NCBI RefSeq assembly: GCF_051106095.1
Contig: NC_135793.1
Span: forward strand, 5,499,501 to 5,563,500
Length of the DNA: 64,000 nt
From: Pogona vitticeps
Lineage: Eukaryota > Chordata > Lepidosauria > Squamata > Agamidae
Direction of reading: 5' to 3'
Part shown: piece after piece, positions 1-12,018 of the stretch
Layout: the number at the start of each line of letters is the position of its first letter
How positions within the stretch are numbered: position 1 is the stretch's first letter
Translations under genes and position numbers: made by a program
The notes under the pieces: model-generated
Told to the model about the DNA's origin: nothing
Seen by the model: only the letters and a program-made list of their open reading frames with translations
The model's database searches: none

Positions 1-331
1 TTTTTTGCTTTGTGAAGATCAGTTCCTGCTTCGGGAACCGATTCTTCGCATTACAACAATCAAAACAGCTGATCATTGGGTTTTCAAAATGGCCGCTGGG
101 TGCTCAAAATGGCTCTCCGCTGTGCTTAGGGATGGATTCTTCGCTATACAGGCACAAAAACCGGCCGCTGTATGAAGGATCTTTGCTGGACAGTGAGTTT
201 TTAGCCCATTGGAATGCATTAAACGGGTTTTAATGCGTTTCAGTGGGTTTTTTATTTTCGCTTTACGACCTTTTTGCTCTACAGCGATTTCGCTGGAACA
301 AATTAACGTCATTAAGCGAGGCACCGCTGTA
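1..331 (-). mobile_element. Tigger/pogo-like MITE, subfamily B, cut by window edge
   Basis: The right end reads GCGAGGCACCGCTGTA, the inverted form of the TACAGTGGTGCCTCGC end seen in five other copies here. The body matches the copy at 35035-35475 in reverse orientation, including the stretch with AAAATGGCCGC. The other terminus lies outside the window. There is no coding capacity. The terminal inverted repeat resembles those of Tigger/pogo (Tc1-mariner) elements, so the family call is inference from the ends and the TA target. Confidence 0.75.
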
Positions 332-592
332 CTTGTTTCAGACCAAGCCAAAACAAACAACTTTGTCTGGTTACAGTGTGTTGCATGATCATTGTAACAA
401 TGCTGTGTCTGATGGGGGGAAAGTCATCCACTCTTTACTAGACCTTAGAAAACTTAATTCCTCCAACTACAGCGCTCAGAATCTGCTAGCCACCCTATAG
501 GATTCTAGAACTTGGATTCAAAAAACGGACATTTCCAAATTCTGATGGATGCAAGAAGAGCCAATGAGTGGAGGGAATGAGTAGAAGACAGT
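332..592. other. no recognised feature
   Basis: About 260 bases between the MITE and the BovB tail. No recognised gene or repeat; small open frames here have no family features. Confidence 0.5.
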
Positions 593-1370
593 GTAATACA
601 ACAATACGTCGTTGGTATTATGTGCCATGAAGTCACCTCCAATTTAGTTGACCCTATGAATGAGTAATCTCCAAAACATCCTCTGCTCAACAGCGCTGCT
701 GAGTTTTTGTAAACTTAAGCCTGTGGCTTCCTTTAAGGAGTCAATCCATCTTGTATTTGCCCTTCCTCTTTCCCTGCTGCCTTCCACCTTTCCCAGCATC
801 CTTGTTTTTTCCAGAGACTCTCGCCTTCTCATGATGAGTAGGACAGCCTCAGCTTCAACATTTTTGTCTCCAGAGATAGTTTGGGCTTGATTTGATCTGG
901 GACCCACTTGTTCATCTTTCTAGCAGTCCCGGGTTATGCACAAAGTTCTCCTCCAGCACCACATTTCCACTGAATCAATTTTTTACTCCCCTGTCCGCTT
1001 TCTTGGGATGATCTTAGGTCTCCAGTGACGCATCCTTAGATTTGAACCATCTTTTCTAAATCCTTCCTTGCTGCCCTTCTGATTCTCAGTCTTCTGATTT
1101 CTTGGTTGCAGTCTCCCTTTGGATGGATGATTGAACCAAGATACACAAAACCTCCCGATATTTCCCCCCCCCCGGCTTCTTCATTTTGGTTTCTTCAGTG
1201 GTATAGTTCTTCTGTAGTCATGATTTTTGAGCAGGGCCAGAGAGATCCCTGCTAATCTTAAAAGTCCCTGATCTTTTGAGCCTGCAGTCTGCTATTCCTG
1301 TCCCCCCCCCCCCAAAACCAGGTCAGAAGGAGCCGGTAAAACAATCAGCATCTGCATACATTTGGAAAGG
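593..1370 (-). mobile_element. BovB (RTE-type) LINE 3' fragment
   Basis: Read on the minus strand, 644-907 encodes the C-terminal end of a BovB reverse transcriptase: LEKTRMLGKVEGSRERGRAN, then a WIDSLKEATGLSL stretch and FWRLLIHRV, the usual BovB tail. On the 3' side an (ACA)n-type tail lies near 596. Upstream on the minus strand (907-1370) the DNA still resembles older BovB coding sequence but the frame is not kept. It is a 5'-truncated, dead copy. Confidence 0.8.
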
Positions 1371-1710
1371 GCCCTGAAGCAGGATATGGTCTCTGCCACT
1401 TGTCCTTTCTTAAGGCTTAATCAGAGGTTTACCCCCCTCCTTCCTTTGTGTCTCTATTTCTGGCCTTGAACTCAGGAGAACAATTAGCAGACAATAATGA
1501 ATGAATGGATATTTCCATTGCAAGGCTGGCAGGATGTACTTCCTGTGATACTGGCAAACCAATCTCTGGGATCAGGAATTCAGATGTTAAAAAACACGGG
1601 CCAAGAGGCTAAAAGAAACCAAGGGGCTTTGTTAAGAAAAATAGAGTGGGGCTTGCCATAAAAAGAACTATTGGGAAGTGAGCAACATCACTGGAGGGGG
1701 AGGTGATATG
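1371..1710. other. no recognised feature
   Basis: Unique-looking AT-moderate DNA without convincing coding or repeat signal. Confidence 0.45.
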
Positions 1711-2126
1711 TACAGTGGTGCCTCGCTAGACGATGATAATCTGTTCCACTGAAATCGCTGTTTAGCGAAAAGCATTTCCCCATTGGAATGCATTGAAACC
1801 TGTTTAATGCGTTCCGATGGGGAAGAATCATCGTTGTCTAGCGAAGATCAGCCATAGGAAAGCCGCTTTGAGAACCGCCGATCAGCTGTTTAAATTGCTG
1901 TCTTGCAAAGCTTAGGTCCCGAAAACACCCGTTTTGCGAGCGCAGAGGGAACTGTCAAAATCGTTGTCTAGTGAAAATCAGTTTGCGAAGCAGGGACCAA
2001 ACATTGTCCAGCGAAATTTCCCCCATAGGAATCACTGTTTTGCGAATTGCTATAGCGGTCGCAAAAAGTCAATGTCTAGCAAAAAAACTGTCATGCCAGG
2101 TAACTGTCCAGCGAGGCACCACTGTA
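1711..2126 (+). mobile_element. Tigger/pogo-like MITE, subfamily A
   Basis: Begins TACAGTGGTGCCTCGC and ends GCGAGGCACCACTGTA, about 410 bp between flanking TA dinucleotides. The interior contains internal copies of phrases such as TGTCTAGCGA and TTGTCTAGCG. It is non-coding. Near-full-length relatives lie at 25375-25803 and 29174-29607. TA target duplication and the terminal repeat suggest a Tc1-mariner (Tigger/pogo) non-autonomous family. Confidence 0.85.
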
Positions 2127-2215
2127 CTCCCTCTTACTAGTCCTGTGTGATCAAATTTTGCCCAGAGGGCTAATGAGGGGAGATGCAATTATTCCTGTAC
2201 AGTCATTATACTAGT

Positions 2216-2501
2216 ACCGTATTTCCCCGAAAATAAGACCGGGTCTTATATTAATTTTTTCTCCCAAAAATGCATTAGGGCTCATTTTCAGGGGATGTTT
2301 TATCATTTTTTTCATGTACAACCATCTACATTTATTCAAATACAGTTGTGTCCTCTTCTTCTGGTTGCTGCACAAGGGTGGAGGGCAGGGTTTCACTTAA
2401 CGGGGGCTTATTTTTTGGGGGGTAGGGCTTATATTACGAGCATCCTGAGAAATCCTATTGGGCTTATTTTGAGGTTAGGTCTTATTTTGGGGGAAACAGG
2501 G
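2216..2501 (+). mobile_element. short palindromic-ended MITE, family C
   Basis: Starts CCGTATTTCCCCGAAAATAA and ends in the near complement (CTTATTTTGGGGGAAACAGG), about 285 bp. Two more copies are at 44184-44463 and 55615-55876. Non-coding. The superfamily is not clear from sequence. Confidence 0.75.
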
Positions 2502-2507
2502 TCATTA

Positions 2508-2832
2508 ATTACAGAATCATCAGATAATTAAGTTGGAAGGGGCCTCTAATAGCAGAAGGGGCCATCAGGTCCAACCCCCTGATCAAGGCAGGAATCTGTC
2601 AAAGCAGCTCTGATTGATGGTTGCCCAAATTTCTCCTAAATGTCTCCAGTGTTGGGGCACACACTGCCTGCCAAGGTCATTGGTTCTATTGTTATACTGC
2701 TCTAACAGTTAAGAAGTTTTTCTCCCTGACATTCAGCTTAAATCTGGCTTCCCGTAGTTTGAGCCCAGTATTACGTGCATTTGAAAAGTGCTCTCATATC
2801 TCCCCTCAGTCTTCTTTTCTCAAGAAAATTTA
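2508..2832 (-). mobile_element. CR1 LINE 3' fragment
   Basis: The + strand begins AGAATCATCAGATAATTAAG, then GTTGGAAGGGGCC and ATCAGGTCCAACCCCCTG, the familiar reverse complement of the CR1 3' end, and continues through the TCTCCAGTGTTGGGGCACAC and CTCCCTGACATTCAGC region. Truncated, no RT domain present. Confidence 0.85.
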
Positions 2833-2875
2833 TTAGAACAGTAACTGTAACATTAATGGAATTGGTACAGCAGTT

Positions 2876-3226
2876 ACCGGGATGTGGTGGCGCTGCGGGT
2901 TAAACCGCAGAAGCCTCTGTGCTGCAAGGTCAGAAGACCCGCCATCGTAAGATTGATTCCACGCAATGGAGGGAACTCCTGTCGCTTGTCCCAGCTCCTG
3001 CCAACCTAGCAGTTCGAAAGCATGCAAAATGCGAGTAGATAAATAGGTACCACCATGGTGGGAAGGTAACGGCGTTCCGTGTCTAGTCGCGCTGGCCACG
3101 TGACCACGGAAACTCTCTACGGACAAACGCTGGCTCTATGGCTTGGAGACTGGGATGAGCACGGCAACCTTGAGTCAGACACGACTGGACTAAATGTCAA
3201 GGGGAACCTTTACCTTACAGCAGTTA
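2876..3226 (+). mobile_element. tRNA-related SINE (~350 bp) ending in CCTTTACCTT
   Basis: Contains GTGGTGGCGCTGCGGGTTAA at its head, AGCAGTTCGAAAGCATGC in the middle and GGGGAACCTTTACCTT at its tail. Two reverse-oriented copies at 9333-9680 and 11676-12018 share its length and order. Non-coding, pol III-type head suspected from the box-like motifs; squamate-type SINE by recall. Confidence 0.8.
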
Positions 3227-3234
3227 CAGCGCTC

Positions 3235-3385
3235 AAAAAGTGTTTTAATAACCTTAGATTTGCAGAGCTAGAAGGGGATCCTATGGATCATCAGGTCCAA
3301 CCCTGTCAAGGAGGCACAGTGGGGGGAATTGAACTCCCAACCTCTGGCTCCACAGCCAGAGACTTAAACCGCTGAGCTACTTATC
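3235..3385 (-). mobile_element. tRNA-headed SINE
   Basis: On the minus strand it reads GTAGCTCAGCGGTTTAAGTC, then a CTGTGGAGCCAGAGGTTG stretch and a B-box-like GGGAGTTCAATTCCC. The tail reads into CTGCAGTTCTAAG-like sequence. It sits directly against the preceding SINE. It is not a working tRNA because no acceptor stem closes. Confidence 0.75.
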
Positions 3386-4579
3386 TGTTTATTTCATTTA
3401 TTCCTTTCCTCTAGTGAGTTCTCCTCCTCACATGGTCCTCCCAGCAGTCTTATGAGACATCACACTGAGAGAGAAGCTCAGGGTCACCGGTGAATTTCAC
3501 GACACGGCATGGCTCCTTAACACTCAATATCACGAGAGAGTTTTATGTTGTCCTTCTCCCCGAGAGACTGACATACGTATGTTTTTTTAGGGCGTTGGAA
3601 CTGTTCCTTTCCAAGGCCTTGGGAGAAACCACAGTCTAGCCTTCCGGATGGAAAGCTGAAAGCAGGGAGAGAAAACTCGTTCAGCTGTATCATTTCCAAG
3701 ATGCCCTTACCTAGACTCTAATGTGAGCATAATGCTTGCTCTCAGTTTCTCTCTCGGCCTCCCTCTCCCTGCAGCATTTTTATTTGTAAGGGTTTTTTTG
3801 TTTGTTTGTTAATGGGCTAAAAGTTGTGATTATTTTTCCCATGTAAAACCCAAGGCTATCCACTGGTGCCAGACATGGAACTGAAAAGATGTACTATTTT
3901 AATCATGGGACAGCTTTACTAAACGTCTCCGGACATGACTATTTGGGATCAAAGTTTACCAATTGGAAACCTGGTTCTTTAATTTTTTTTTAATTCACGT
4001 ACAACTGAAATCAGAACAAATGGGTTTCTTTTGACGGGGTTCTGCTGCCTGTGTCTCTGTATGAGTCTGCGTTCAGATTTTTAAAAAAATCAATTAATTC
4101 ATTGTAACGGGGGGGAGGAGGCAATTTTTAAAAGACAAAAAAAATTGCCGTTCCTTCGGGAGGAATTCGGCGTAGAAATTTGGGAACGGAAGGTGAATGT
4201 CGTTAGTAGGTAAAAGCAGAGATGCTGATTTAAATGTGGAAACCATGCAGACTGGCAGGATGTGATTATATTGCTGAGTGCAGAGAGGCAAGATTTAGTA
4301 AGCGTCTAGTTCTCATGTTTGTGATCCTGAAAACCACTTAGATGGCCCATTTCTGTCCAGTAAAACTGCCCTGCATCAGATGGCAGAAAGCCTCCACTGA
4401 AAGGTGACTTAATGTTACCTCCAAAGACCTCCAATCTATCCGGAATTTGCAGGATCCATCTCATGTTGGAGCAACTTCAAACCAGGCCAGGATTTTGTTC
4501 CGGGTGTTTTTGCAAATCTGGCATCACAGGTTCTACAGCGCTTAAGAGTGCTGGAGCACGGAGGCAGAATTGTGGACTC
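3386..4579. other. intergenic, no recognised gene
   Basis: About 1.2 kb with short homopolymer runs only. A few short open frames show no family features. Confidence 0.5.
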
Positions 4580-4965
4580 ACAAAAAAAATAACATTATTC
4601 TGTTCTGGAACAGGCATATCCTGGCTTCTGAACCTTGGACTGCCAGAAAGACAAACCAGTGGGTGCTACATCGAATCAGTTCTGAATGATCTATCTCTGG
4701 AAGTAAAAAAAATGTTGAAACTGAGGCTGACTTCCTTTGGGCACATCCTGAGAAGGCAGGATTCTCTGGAATAGACAATCGTGCTAGGAAAAGTTGGAGG
4801 CAGCAGGAAAAGAGGGTAGCCAAATATGAGACGGATTGACTTAAGGAAGCCACAAACCTTGAGTTTAGAAGAGCTGTTGAGGACAAGGACATTTTGGAGA
4901 TTGCTCATTCATGGGGCCGCCCTAAGTCAAGGCCACTTGACGGCACATAACAATATCAACAGTAG
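4580..4965 (+). mobile_element. BovB LINE 3' fragment
   Basis: Frame pieces include MLKLRLTSFGHILRRQDSLE, the typical BovB sequence ahead of the LGKVGGSRKRG motif, followed by the tail CTTGACGGCACATAACAA. The frame is interrupted after the QDSLE stretch, so it is dead. Confidence 0.8.
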
Positions 4966-7285
4966 AGGAGTTGAATATGTTTTGAATTAAAGAGAATTTG
5001 TCCTTCAGTTGGTTGGGAAGATAACCATGATCTTTTGCTATAATTCCCCAAAGATGGTTCTGTTTAACTCAAAAGATTACATCACTGCCTTCGTCGACAT
5101 AATTAATTGAGTCCAAAGGGCTGGCTTGACAATTATAATTGTCTTCAACCTAGTTTGCCGTGGAATTAAGCTTGTCAAACATTAGGTTTCTTGCATATTT
5201 GAGTTAGGTTAACTGCTCATTTATATCCATTTTCGTGACCTGCTTTTAAAACAAATCATTCACCAAGTGAAGCAGCATCACAACGGCTGCGCGTGTGATC
5301 TTTTTAATCCCCCAAAACTGGGTTTAGATCCCTTCTGTTTGTCTTGTCTGTTTGGTATTCCTTTTTTTGTGTATCATGATGTGGCCTGTGGTCAAGCCAG
5401 TTCTACATGTTCTTACAGCATTTAAACAGTTACTGTAAAAAAAAAAAAACAAGCCAGCAGCCACAGTGTGACTAATGTAACACTTTTAAGTTTTATGGGG
5501 CTATTTGTTTATTTAAATATCTCTTGAGGAACCTTGCAAACACAAGTTCACAAAATTAGTTTCTTCTTATTTACAGTTATATAACAGGCGACATGAGCAA
5601 TTATCACAACAACAAAATGCTACAATTTGTGCACCCAAGGACTGCCAATACAGAAGTTGCTTGTAGAACTGCAAAGTTTCAGGGTCGTTTCGAATTCAAA
5701 TTCAGACAAAAAAACCAACAACACCACAGTATTTTTCTCAAATGGATTGGGTGTCCATTACACAGAAGAATCCGATTTCCATGCAGTCTTAAAAACCCTA
5801 GAATAAAATAACTGTTCCATTGCACGCAATTCTTGAATTCACTATGTGCATTCACCCCTCCAATAAAAACATATAGGCCTCATACCTAGACCAAGTTGGC
5901 AAGGGCTTTAGCAGTCCCAAGTGGCAACAGCAGCTCTCCTGCTCTTTCTGATTCAAATCTCTTACTCATAGCCCTTTTCTTTCTTAGTCCTGCCCCTTTG
6001 GGATGAGCCAATATTTCATAGGCATTAAACTAGCGCAGCAGCAATATGCATGCTGGCGACTCCTTACGGACCACGTTACTGGGTAGTTTCCGTTATTTGG
6101 AATGCAGCCGACCATCCGTGCACCTCGGTGCTTAGAACAGATTTGGAACCAATTTCCGAAATGGATTATTGTTGGGTTAGCTAGTAGTAGTAGCATGTGA
6201 AATATTATGAGCCTGTTGCGTAGTTGCATAATCCTTCTAAGGCAGAAGTGAGCCGTTTGGGCAGTTCTGGACGTCACCGGCCCATGGGAAAGGCAGAAAG
6301 CCGAGAATGAAACTGGAAGGGCCTTGACATGCACGTTGCTTCCTTTTGGGTGTTAAGAGGGGGGAAGACGATTTCACAAGAGCAAAGCTCTTCGCTTGAG
6401 CGCGCGGCCAATGAAGGGGCAAAACTATGGGATGCCGAAGGCGTGGTCAACTTCCTTCTGGTCTTGCTTTTTCCAGACTCCTTCAGAATCCCAACCTTCC
6501 CGCACTCCTTGAGGAGGGCTAGCTAAAGCCTTGGACCACTTGCTGGACTCATGGCGAGTTTGAGGGTGTTTTCTTGGAATTGTAGACGGCATGATTTCGA
6601 GCAGGCCTGCGGCCAGTGCATGGGACCCAATCCACCACAGGCTCCTTAATGTTCGGTCTTGAGTTTCTGCTATTTATGCTTTCCAAACCAGCCGCATAAA
6701 CAACACATATAAAACCTCCAGCCCCCACACTCTTCTATCTGCGTGGCTTCTGTTTCCTTAAGAACTGAAACTTTTCTCATCCCCATCAGTCAATTCTCTG
6801 CTTTTGTTTTCCTTCTCGTTTCCTCAGAAAAAGAGAAGACATTCACGAGCATCTTATTTAGAGGGGACTTTAGATCCACATCATATTCCTCTTTGAAGTT
6901 GGTTTTTTTTTCCTGCTCTAGACCACTTCTGACTGTCTGGGTCATCACAAGACCATAATAGTCAGATGATGGCTTTGGTGTATTTGCTCCAGCGAGCCGG
7001 CTGAGAACAGGCTGCAGACGACTCCGCTCATTCTTTGGCAAGGGAGGAAAAGAAAGGCCAGCGTTTCTGTCTGGCTCGGGGTTTTTTTAAAGAAATCCGT
7101 CCAAAGAGTATCAAAGAATCGCTGGGAAAACAATACACGGAAACTTCGTCTTTTAAGTTGCGACCTTAACCATTTTATTTTTCATGCTAGAGAAATAATG
7201 AAAACAATATGCTTTTGAACCGGGTTTTCTGTTCATTTTAATTTTAAGGAGACAATTCTAGATTTTATTCACTCATTAGTTTTAT
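4966..7285. other. intergenic, no recognised gene
   Basis: About 2.3 kb without clear genes or repeats. Open frames at 5593-5811 and on the minus strand at 5984-6334 lack any recognisable motif or codon pattern, and I regard them as chance. Confidence 0.45.
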
Positions 7286-7289
7286 TTGT

Positions 7290-7530
7290 TGCTTTTATGT
7301 CCCATCCATTTGTCTCCAGCTCATGGTAACCCTAGCGATGAGTAATCTCCAGAATCTGTCCTCATTCGTCCTGCTCAGCCTTCGTAAACTTAACCCTGTG
7401 GCTTCATTTAGGGAGTCAATGTATCTCACATTAAGCCTTCCTCTTTTCCTGCTGCCTCCAAACTTTCCCAGCATTCTTGTCTTTTCCAGAGAATTCCTGT
7501 TTTCAAAAGCAGGACAGCCCAAGTTTCAAC
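7290..7530 (-). mobile_element. BovB LINE 3' fragment
   Basis: The minus strand encodes NSLEKTRMLGKFGGSRKRGR, then YIDSLNEATGLSLRRLS and FWRLLIARVTMS, the BovB RT C-terminus. The 3' end is at the low-coordinate side near 7290. Confidence 0.85.
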
Positions 7531-7535
7531 ATGCA

Positions 7536-7592
7536 AATTCATTCATTCATTCGTTCATTCATTCATTCATTCATTCATTCATTCATTCATTT

Positions 7593-7633
<41 letters not shown>

Positions 7634-7637
7634 TTTG
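7536..7637 (+). repeat. (ATTC)n(ATTT)n microsatellite
   Basis: About 12 ATTC units followed by about 12 ATTT units, directly beside the BovB fragment. Confidence 0.95.
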
Positions 7638-7797
7638 TCCAACCTTATAAGGCAGTCCAAGTTCAGACTGGTTCAGCTGAGGCTTGAGTACTCCCCTTCC
7701 AGATTCCAGCTCCACAATCAACCCAGTTTAGACAGAACCCCGGCTGGTCCACTGGGCCTGCATCTCGGTGTTGTAAATTCTCTTGACCTCAGAATCG

Positions 7798-8052
7798 GAG
7801 GCAGCTGGATAGCTCTGTCAGTTACCGTAAGTCTCTGGTTGTGGAGCTAGAGGTTGGGAGTTCGATTCCCGACCGGGCTTCCAGAGAGAAGGCTGCCAAC
7901 CTGGGCAGCCTTGGGCCGGCTGCACCATCCCCAGAGTTCTTCCAGAAGAATGGAGTAACAAACCACTTTCCGTGTGTTTTCTACCTAGGAAATTCTGGAA
8001 AGGGTCACCCTAAGTCAAAATCGACTTGACGACACATCATCATCATCATCAG
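7798..8052 (+). mobile_element. Sauria-type SINE (tRNA head, BovB-like tail)
   Basis: The head carries a box-B-like GGGAGTTCGATTCCCGACC. The tail reads GGGTCACCCTAAGTCAAAAT then CGACTTGACGACACATCATC, matching the 3' tail of the BovB copies in this window. This shared tail is how Sauria SINEs borrow LINE machinery (established for the family). Confidence 0.85.
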
Positions 8053-8149
8053 AATTGGGAAACTGTAGATCTGTCAAATCAATTGCCCACATGACCTATT
8101 GCAGAAGGCAGTCCTCTATTTGAATGTATCCTCTGTTTGAAGGGATGTC

Positions 8150-8325
8150 TGATATAGATGGCTCAGTGGTTTAGGCATCCAGCTGCAAAGCCAGAGGTTG
8201 AGAGTTCGAATCCCCCGTGGTCCCTCCTTCCTTGAGAGGGGCTGGACTCGATGATCTATGGGGTCCCTTCCAGGTCTGCAGTTCAGGAATCCATTTGGAT
8301 CAATCTGCTGCATAGTGTCTCACCC
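8150..8325 (+). mobile_element. tRNA-headed SINE
   Basis: Contains GGCTCAGTGGTTTAGGCATC, then AGAGTTCGAATCCCCCGTGG, and a tail GATCTATGGGGTCCCTTCCA with TCTGCAGTTC. Same family as 3235-3385, 15840-16125, 17450-17570 and 32270-32415. An (ATTT)n tract follows at 8326-8352. Confidence 0.8.
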
Positions 8326-8352
8326 TTTCATTTATTTATTTATTTATTTACA

Positions 8353-9332
8353 AGATAATTTTTTTAGCCGCGCCATTACAAATAGTCTCTGAGTGGCGTA
8401 CAGCAATATTAAAACTTTAGAAAACGTGTCCTGTTTTCTTTTGTCCTGTTCAACATGATTAAGGAAAGAACTGAAGGAGAAAACACAGTTTTGTTCAGTC
8501 CTCGGCAATCGATTCTGGAGAGAAGCTGACACATGTTTTCACTGATTAGCAGTGGGAAGGAAGGAAGAGCAAATGGCTTTATATCTCTTGTCCTTCAACT
8601 TAAAAAAAAAAGTTTTACAGGAAAATAAAACCCAGAGTTTGCGGTGCTGTGTCACCACTTCAAAAGCTATCCAGATCTCTTTGCTATGCAAATATCTCCA
8701 GCGCCAGACAATTTAGGATGTAAACCACTCCTTAAGCTGGTCAGAGGTATGTTAACAGATAAGGATTGGTTTGTTTTCTCAAATGGAAAAGCCTTGATTC
8801 TTAGAATTCTGAAACCCCTCCTCGGCCAGCAGAAGGAGTGGCCGGACTTCCTGTAGGTTTCTGGAACTTGTAGGCAACGCAAACCTTTCCCTACTCTTTG
8901 AGATCCAGAGATGAAATTCCACGTTGCAATATGTACGCATCTTCAAGGAGAATACCGTGCCGGAGGGGAGGGTGGTTAGAGCTCAGAATTATAGCTGTCC
9001 AGCATTGTGGACGTGAGGGCAGGGACAGGAAGCTCTCCTGGGTAAAATTCATATAATCATCCCAAGTATTAATGGAAGGAGAGGGAATAGTGAAGTTCTA
9101 CGAGGGTGGGATAGGACTATTGATAAAGATATGCTGTGTTTGCTTGGTCTCAGTGCCAACATTGCATAATCGCAGGTTCTCCTCCTGGCCACCCCCCTTT
9201 CACAAAGCTGAGCTAGAGAAGAACTCAGCCTAGAGATTCCCACAGGCATCACTGAATCTTGACTTACATGCTCATTTTTTCCTCTTTTTAACTGCGTATT
9301 GCTTTCATAACCTGTTATTTTCAGAATTGGTT
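8353..9332. other. intergenic, no recognised gene
   Basis: About 1 kb with no convincing coding or repeat signal. Confidence 0.45.
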
Positions 9333-9680
9333 TACAAAGGTAAAGGTAAAGGTTCCCCTTGACATTTAGTCCAGTCATGTCCAACTCTAGGGCGCAGTGC
9401 TCATCCCCGTTTCCAACCCGTAGAGCCAGCGTTTGTCTGAAGACAATCTTCCGTGGTCACGTGGCCAGCGTGACTAGACACGGAACGTCGTTACCTTCCC
9501 ACCGTGGTGGTACCTATTTATCTACAGTATTTGCATTTGCATGCTTTCAGACTGCTAGGTTGGCAGGACAAGCAATGGGGGCTCACTCCATCACGTGGAT
9601 TTGAACTTACGACAACTGGTCTTCTGACCTTGCAGCACAGAGGTTTCTGCAGTTTAACCCTCAGCGCCACCACGATAAAC
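9333..9680 (-). mobile_element. ~350 bp SINE, reverse copy
   Basis: Starts AAAGGTAAAGGTTCCCCTTG and ends in CTCAGCGCCACCACG, the reverse complement of the SINE at 2876-3226. The head lies at the high-coordinate end. Confidence 0.85.
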
Positions 9681-9746
9681 TGATAAATGGGTGCATACAG
9701 AGAGATTAATATACACTCACACAGAGAGAAAGACAAAAGTGTGTGG

Positions 9747-9749
<3 letters not shown>

Positions 9750-9817
<68 letters not shown>
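9750..9817 (+). repeat. (CT)n(CA)n compound microsatellite
   Basis: Roughly 10 CT units then about 20 CA units with one CG interruption. Confidence 0.95.
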
Positions 9818-9821
<4 letters not shown>

Positions 9822-10569
9822 ATGGGCTAGGAGTTGAGAGATGTTGGGGTTCACTGGGGAGAAAATTTAGGAAAACTCACTGGGGAGGTAAAATGGTTAC
9901 TCTTCAAATAGCTCGCTTACCTTGAAAACCCTATTAGGGTCACTGTAAATCCATGCTGACTTGATGGCACATAGCAATAACATAAGTAAGAAACAGTTTG
10001 CTTTTACCAGGGCAACAGTTTGCTGAAATATTTGTTTGTAAATCAATCTTGTAAGTGTGTATGTATGTATATGCTATCTAGATTTCTATTGGCTGTTCAT
10101 GCAGGCATAGGAAATCATGCAAATTGCCAGTCATTAACAAAACACCTTGTTAATGAGATTTGCCATGTTGGCTTACACCATTTCCTTGACACAAGTGTGA
10201 ACGGCTGATAGAATCCTGGCCTCTATGCTTATGTGAGAAAGAGAAAGTATTTGAGGGGTTACAGATTTTTGATCTGCGCTATGGCCGTGAATCGTGGGCT
10301 TTAACACAAGCTACAGTAAAAAGCCATTGCTGTACACAAAAAACTTAAAACATGGTTTATTGAAGGGTATTTAAAATGTCTTGGACCATGAGTGAAAAAG
10401 TACTAAGGCAGAGGAACGCAGACGATGTAAAAAGTTAGAATATTTTAGCAATGCAAAGAAACAAAATGCCCAGATTGTTACACCTGATCATCCACAGGAC
10501 AATCCCCATTATTACACGTCCTGCACTCTGGGATGATCAAGAAATCCTCCTGCCTCTTTTCTGGGTGAA
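9818..10569. other. intergenic, no recognised gene
   Basis: Short phrases near 9930-9980 (GTCACTGTAAATCCATG, CTTGATGGCACATAGCAA) look like a decayed BovB/SINE tail; otherwise no feature seen. Confidence 0.4.
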
Positions 10570-10618
10570 TATTTGAAAAATGCTCTCCTATCTCCCTTCA
10601 GTCTTCTTTTCTCAAGGC
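10570..10618 (-). mobile_element. CR1 remnant
   Basis: About 50 bp matching the far end of the CR1 piece at 2508-2832 (GCTCTCCTATCTCCCTTCAG then TCTTCTTTTCTCAAG). Confidence 0.6.
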
Positions 10619-10625
10619 TGGACTA

Positions 10626-10629
10626 CTTT

Positions 10630-10694
<65 letters not shown>

Positions 10695-10745
10695 ATTTGT
10701 ACCCGGCCTATCTGGTCAAACGACCACTCTAGGGGGCTGCCAACA
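10626..10745 (-). repeat. (GATT)n array at a retroposon 3' tail
   Basis: Sixteen or so TTGA units abut GTACCCGGCCTATCTGGTC and GACCACTCTAGG. The same hairpin-bearing tail borders three other tetranucleotide arrays (27690-27895, 38588-38800, 56240-56400), so the array probably grew from the retroposon tail. Confidence 0.7.
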
Positions 10746-11375
10746 TGTAAACCATTTATAAAATATAACAAATTTTTACAATCAATAGAGCAGTTATTCA
10801 GGATGAAAGAAAGAAAAGGAAAAAAAAGATATAAAAGGAAAAGAAAAAGGAAAAAGAAATCAAGCATTCGCTGGAGGGAAGGCCTGCACAAACATCCAAA
10901 TTTTCAGTTGGTTTTTTTTACAATATAGATATGGCTGTGGATAGAGACCAATTTGTTTATTTAATTTATTCACAATGTTTTAACCCATCTTTCTCCTTAA
11001 AAGGGCCCAATGATGTGAGGGTGTGTTTAACACACGCGTGAAATTGGGTTCTGCCCTGAGTGACCACCTGAAATCTGAAATCTGAAATTAGGAAACAAGC
11101 TGTTTCTAAGAGAGATGCTGCCATCTTGTGATCAATCCCTGGAAAGGCTCAAAAAGAATTTAGCTGGTGATGAACTTTGCTCTATTCTGAGGTGTAATTT
11201 TAAAAAATGCACGAAACTGACCCAAAATATGGACTCTAAAAACACTGAACACCTTGCATTGTCTGTGCAAACTGGTGTAGATTTGCTTATTTTCTCAGCT
11301 GGTACCTTTCTCTGGGCCACTGAGATCCTGAGCCACAATACACTTAGCATCCCAACAGGGTCCAGGTGGTTCCCC
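10746..11375. other. intergenic, no recognised gene
   Basis: Includes an A-rich purine tract at 10802-10862. The open frame starting near 11115 runs into the GAT/AAT microsatellite and is not credible as a gene. Confidence 0.45.
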
Positions 11376-11494
<119 letters not shown>

Positions 11495-11675
11495 TGTATT
11501 TGTTATATAATACCAGTCAGCATTTTTATAATTTTGATTGACTGTGCCTGGTGTTTTCTACTACTACTAACAACTCCAAAACCATGGTTTGCTTTCCTTT
11601 TGCTTAACTGGGAAACTCTCTGTTAGGCAGAGAGGGGATGGACAAGCGGGATTATATCTAGGGAGGAATTAAACT

Positions 11676-12018
11676 TTAGGTAAAGGTTCCCCTTGACAAT
11701 TTTTGTCCAGTCGTGTTCGACTCTAGGGGGCGGTGCTCATCCCCGTTTCCAAGCCATAGAGCCAGCGTTTTGTCCAAAGACAATCTTCTGTGGTCACATG
11801 GCCAGTGCGACTTAGACACGGAACGCTGTTACCTTCCCACCGAGGTGGTCCCTATTGATCTACTTGCATTTGCATGCTTTCGAACCGGTAGGTTGGTGGG
11901 AGCTGGGACAAGCGACGGGAGCTCACTCCGTTGCATGGATTCGATCTTACGACTGCTTGGTCTTCTGACCCTGCAGCACAGGCTTCTGCGGTTTAGCCCA
12001 CAGCGCCACCACGTCAAC
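11676..12018 (-). mobile_element. ~350 bp SINE, reverse copy
   Basis: Starts AGGTAAAGGTTCCCCTTGAC and ends near CAGCGCCACCACG. Reverse complement of the 2876-3226 family, close to full length. Confidence 0.85.

Noticed and set aside
3235-3385. tRNA gene, from box-A and box-B-like motifs here and at 8150, 15840, 17450, 32111
   Set aside because: The cloverleaf does not close, there is no matching acceptor stem, and each carries the same retroposon tail; these are SINE heads.
7323-7850. 175-codon + strand frame
   Set aside because: It is BovB antisense plus an ATTC/ATTT microsatellite.
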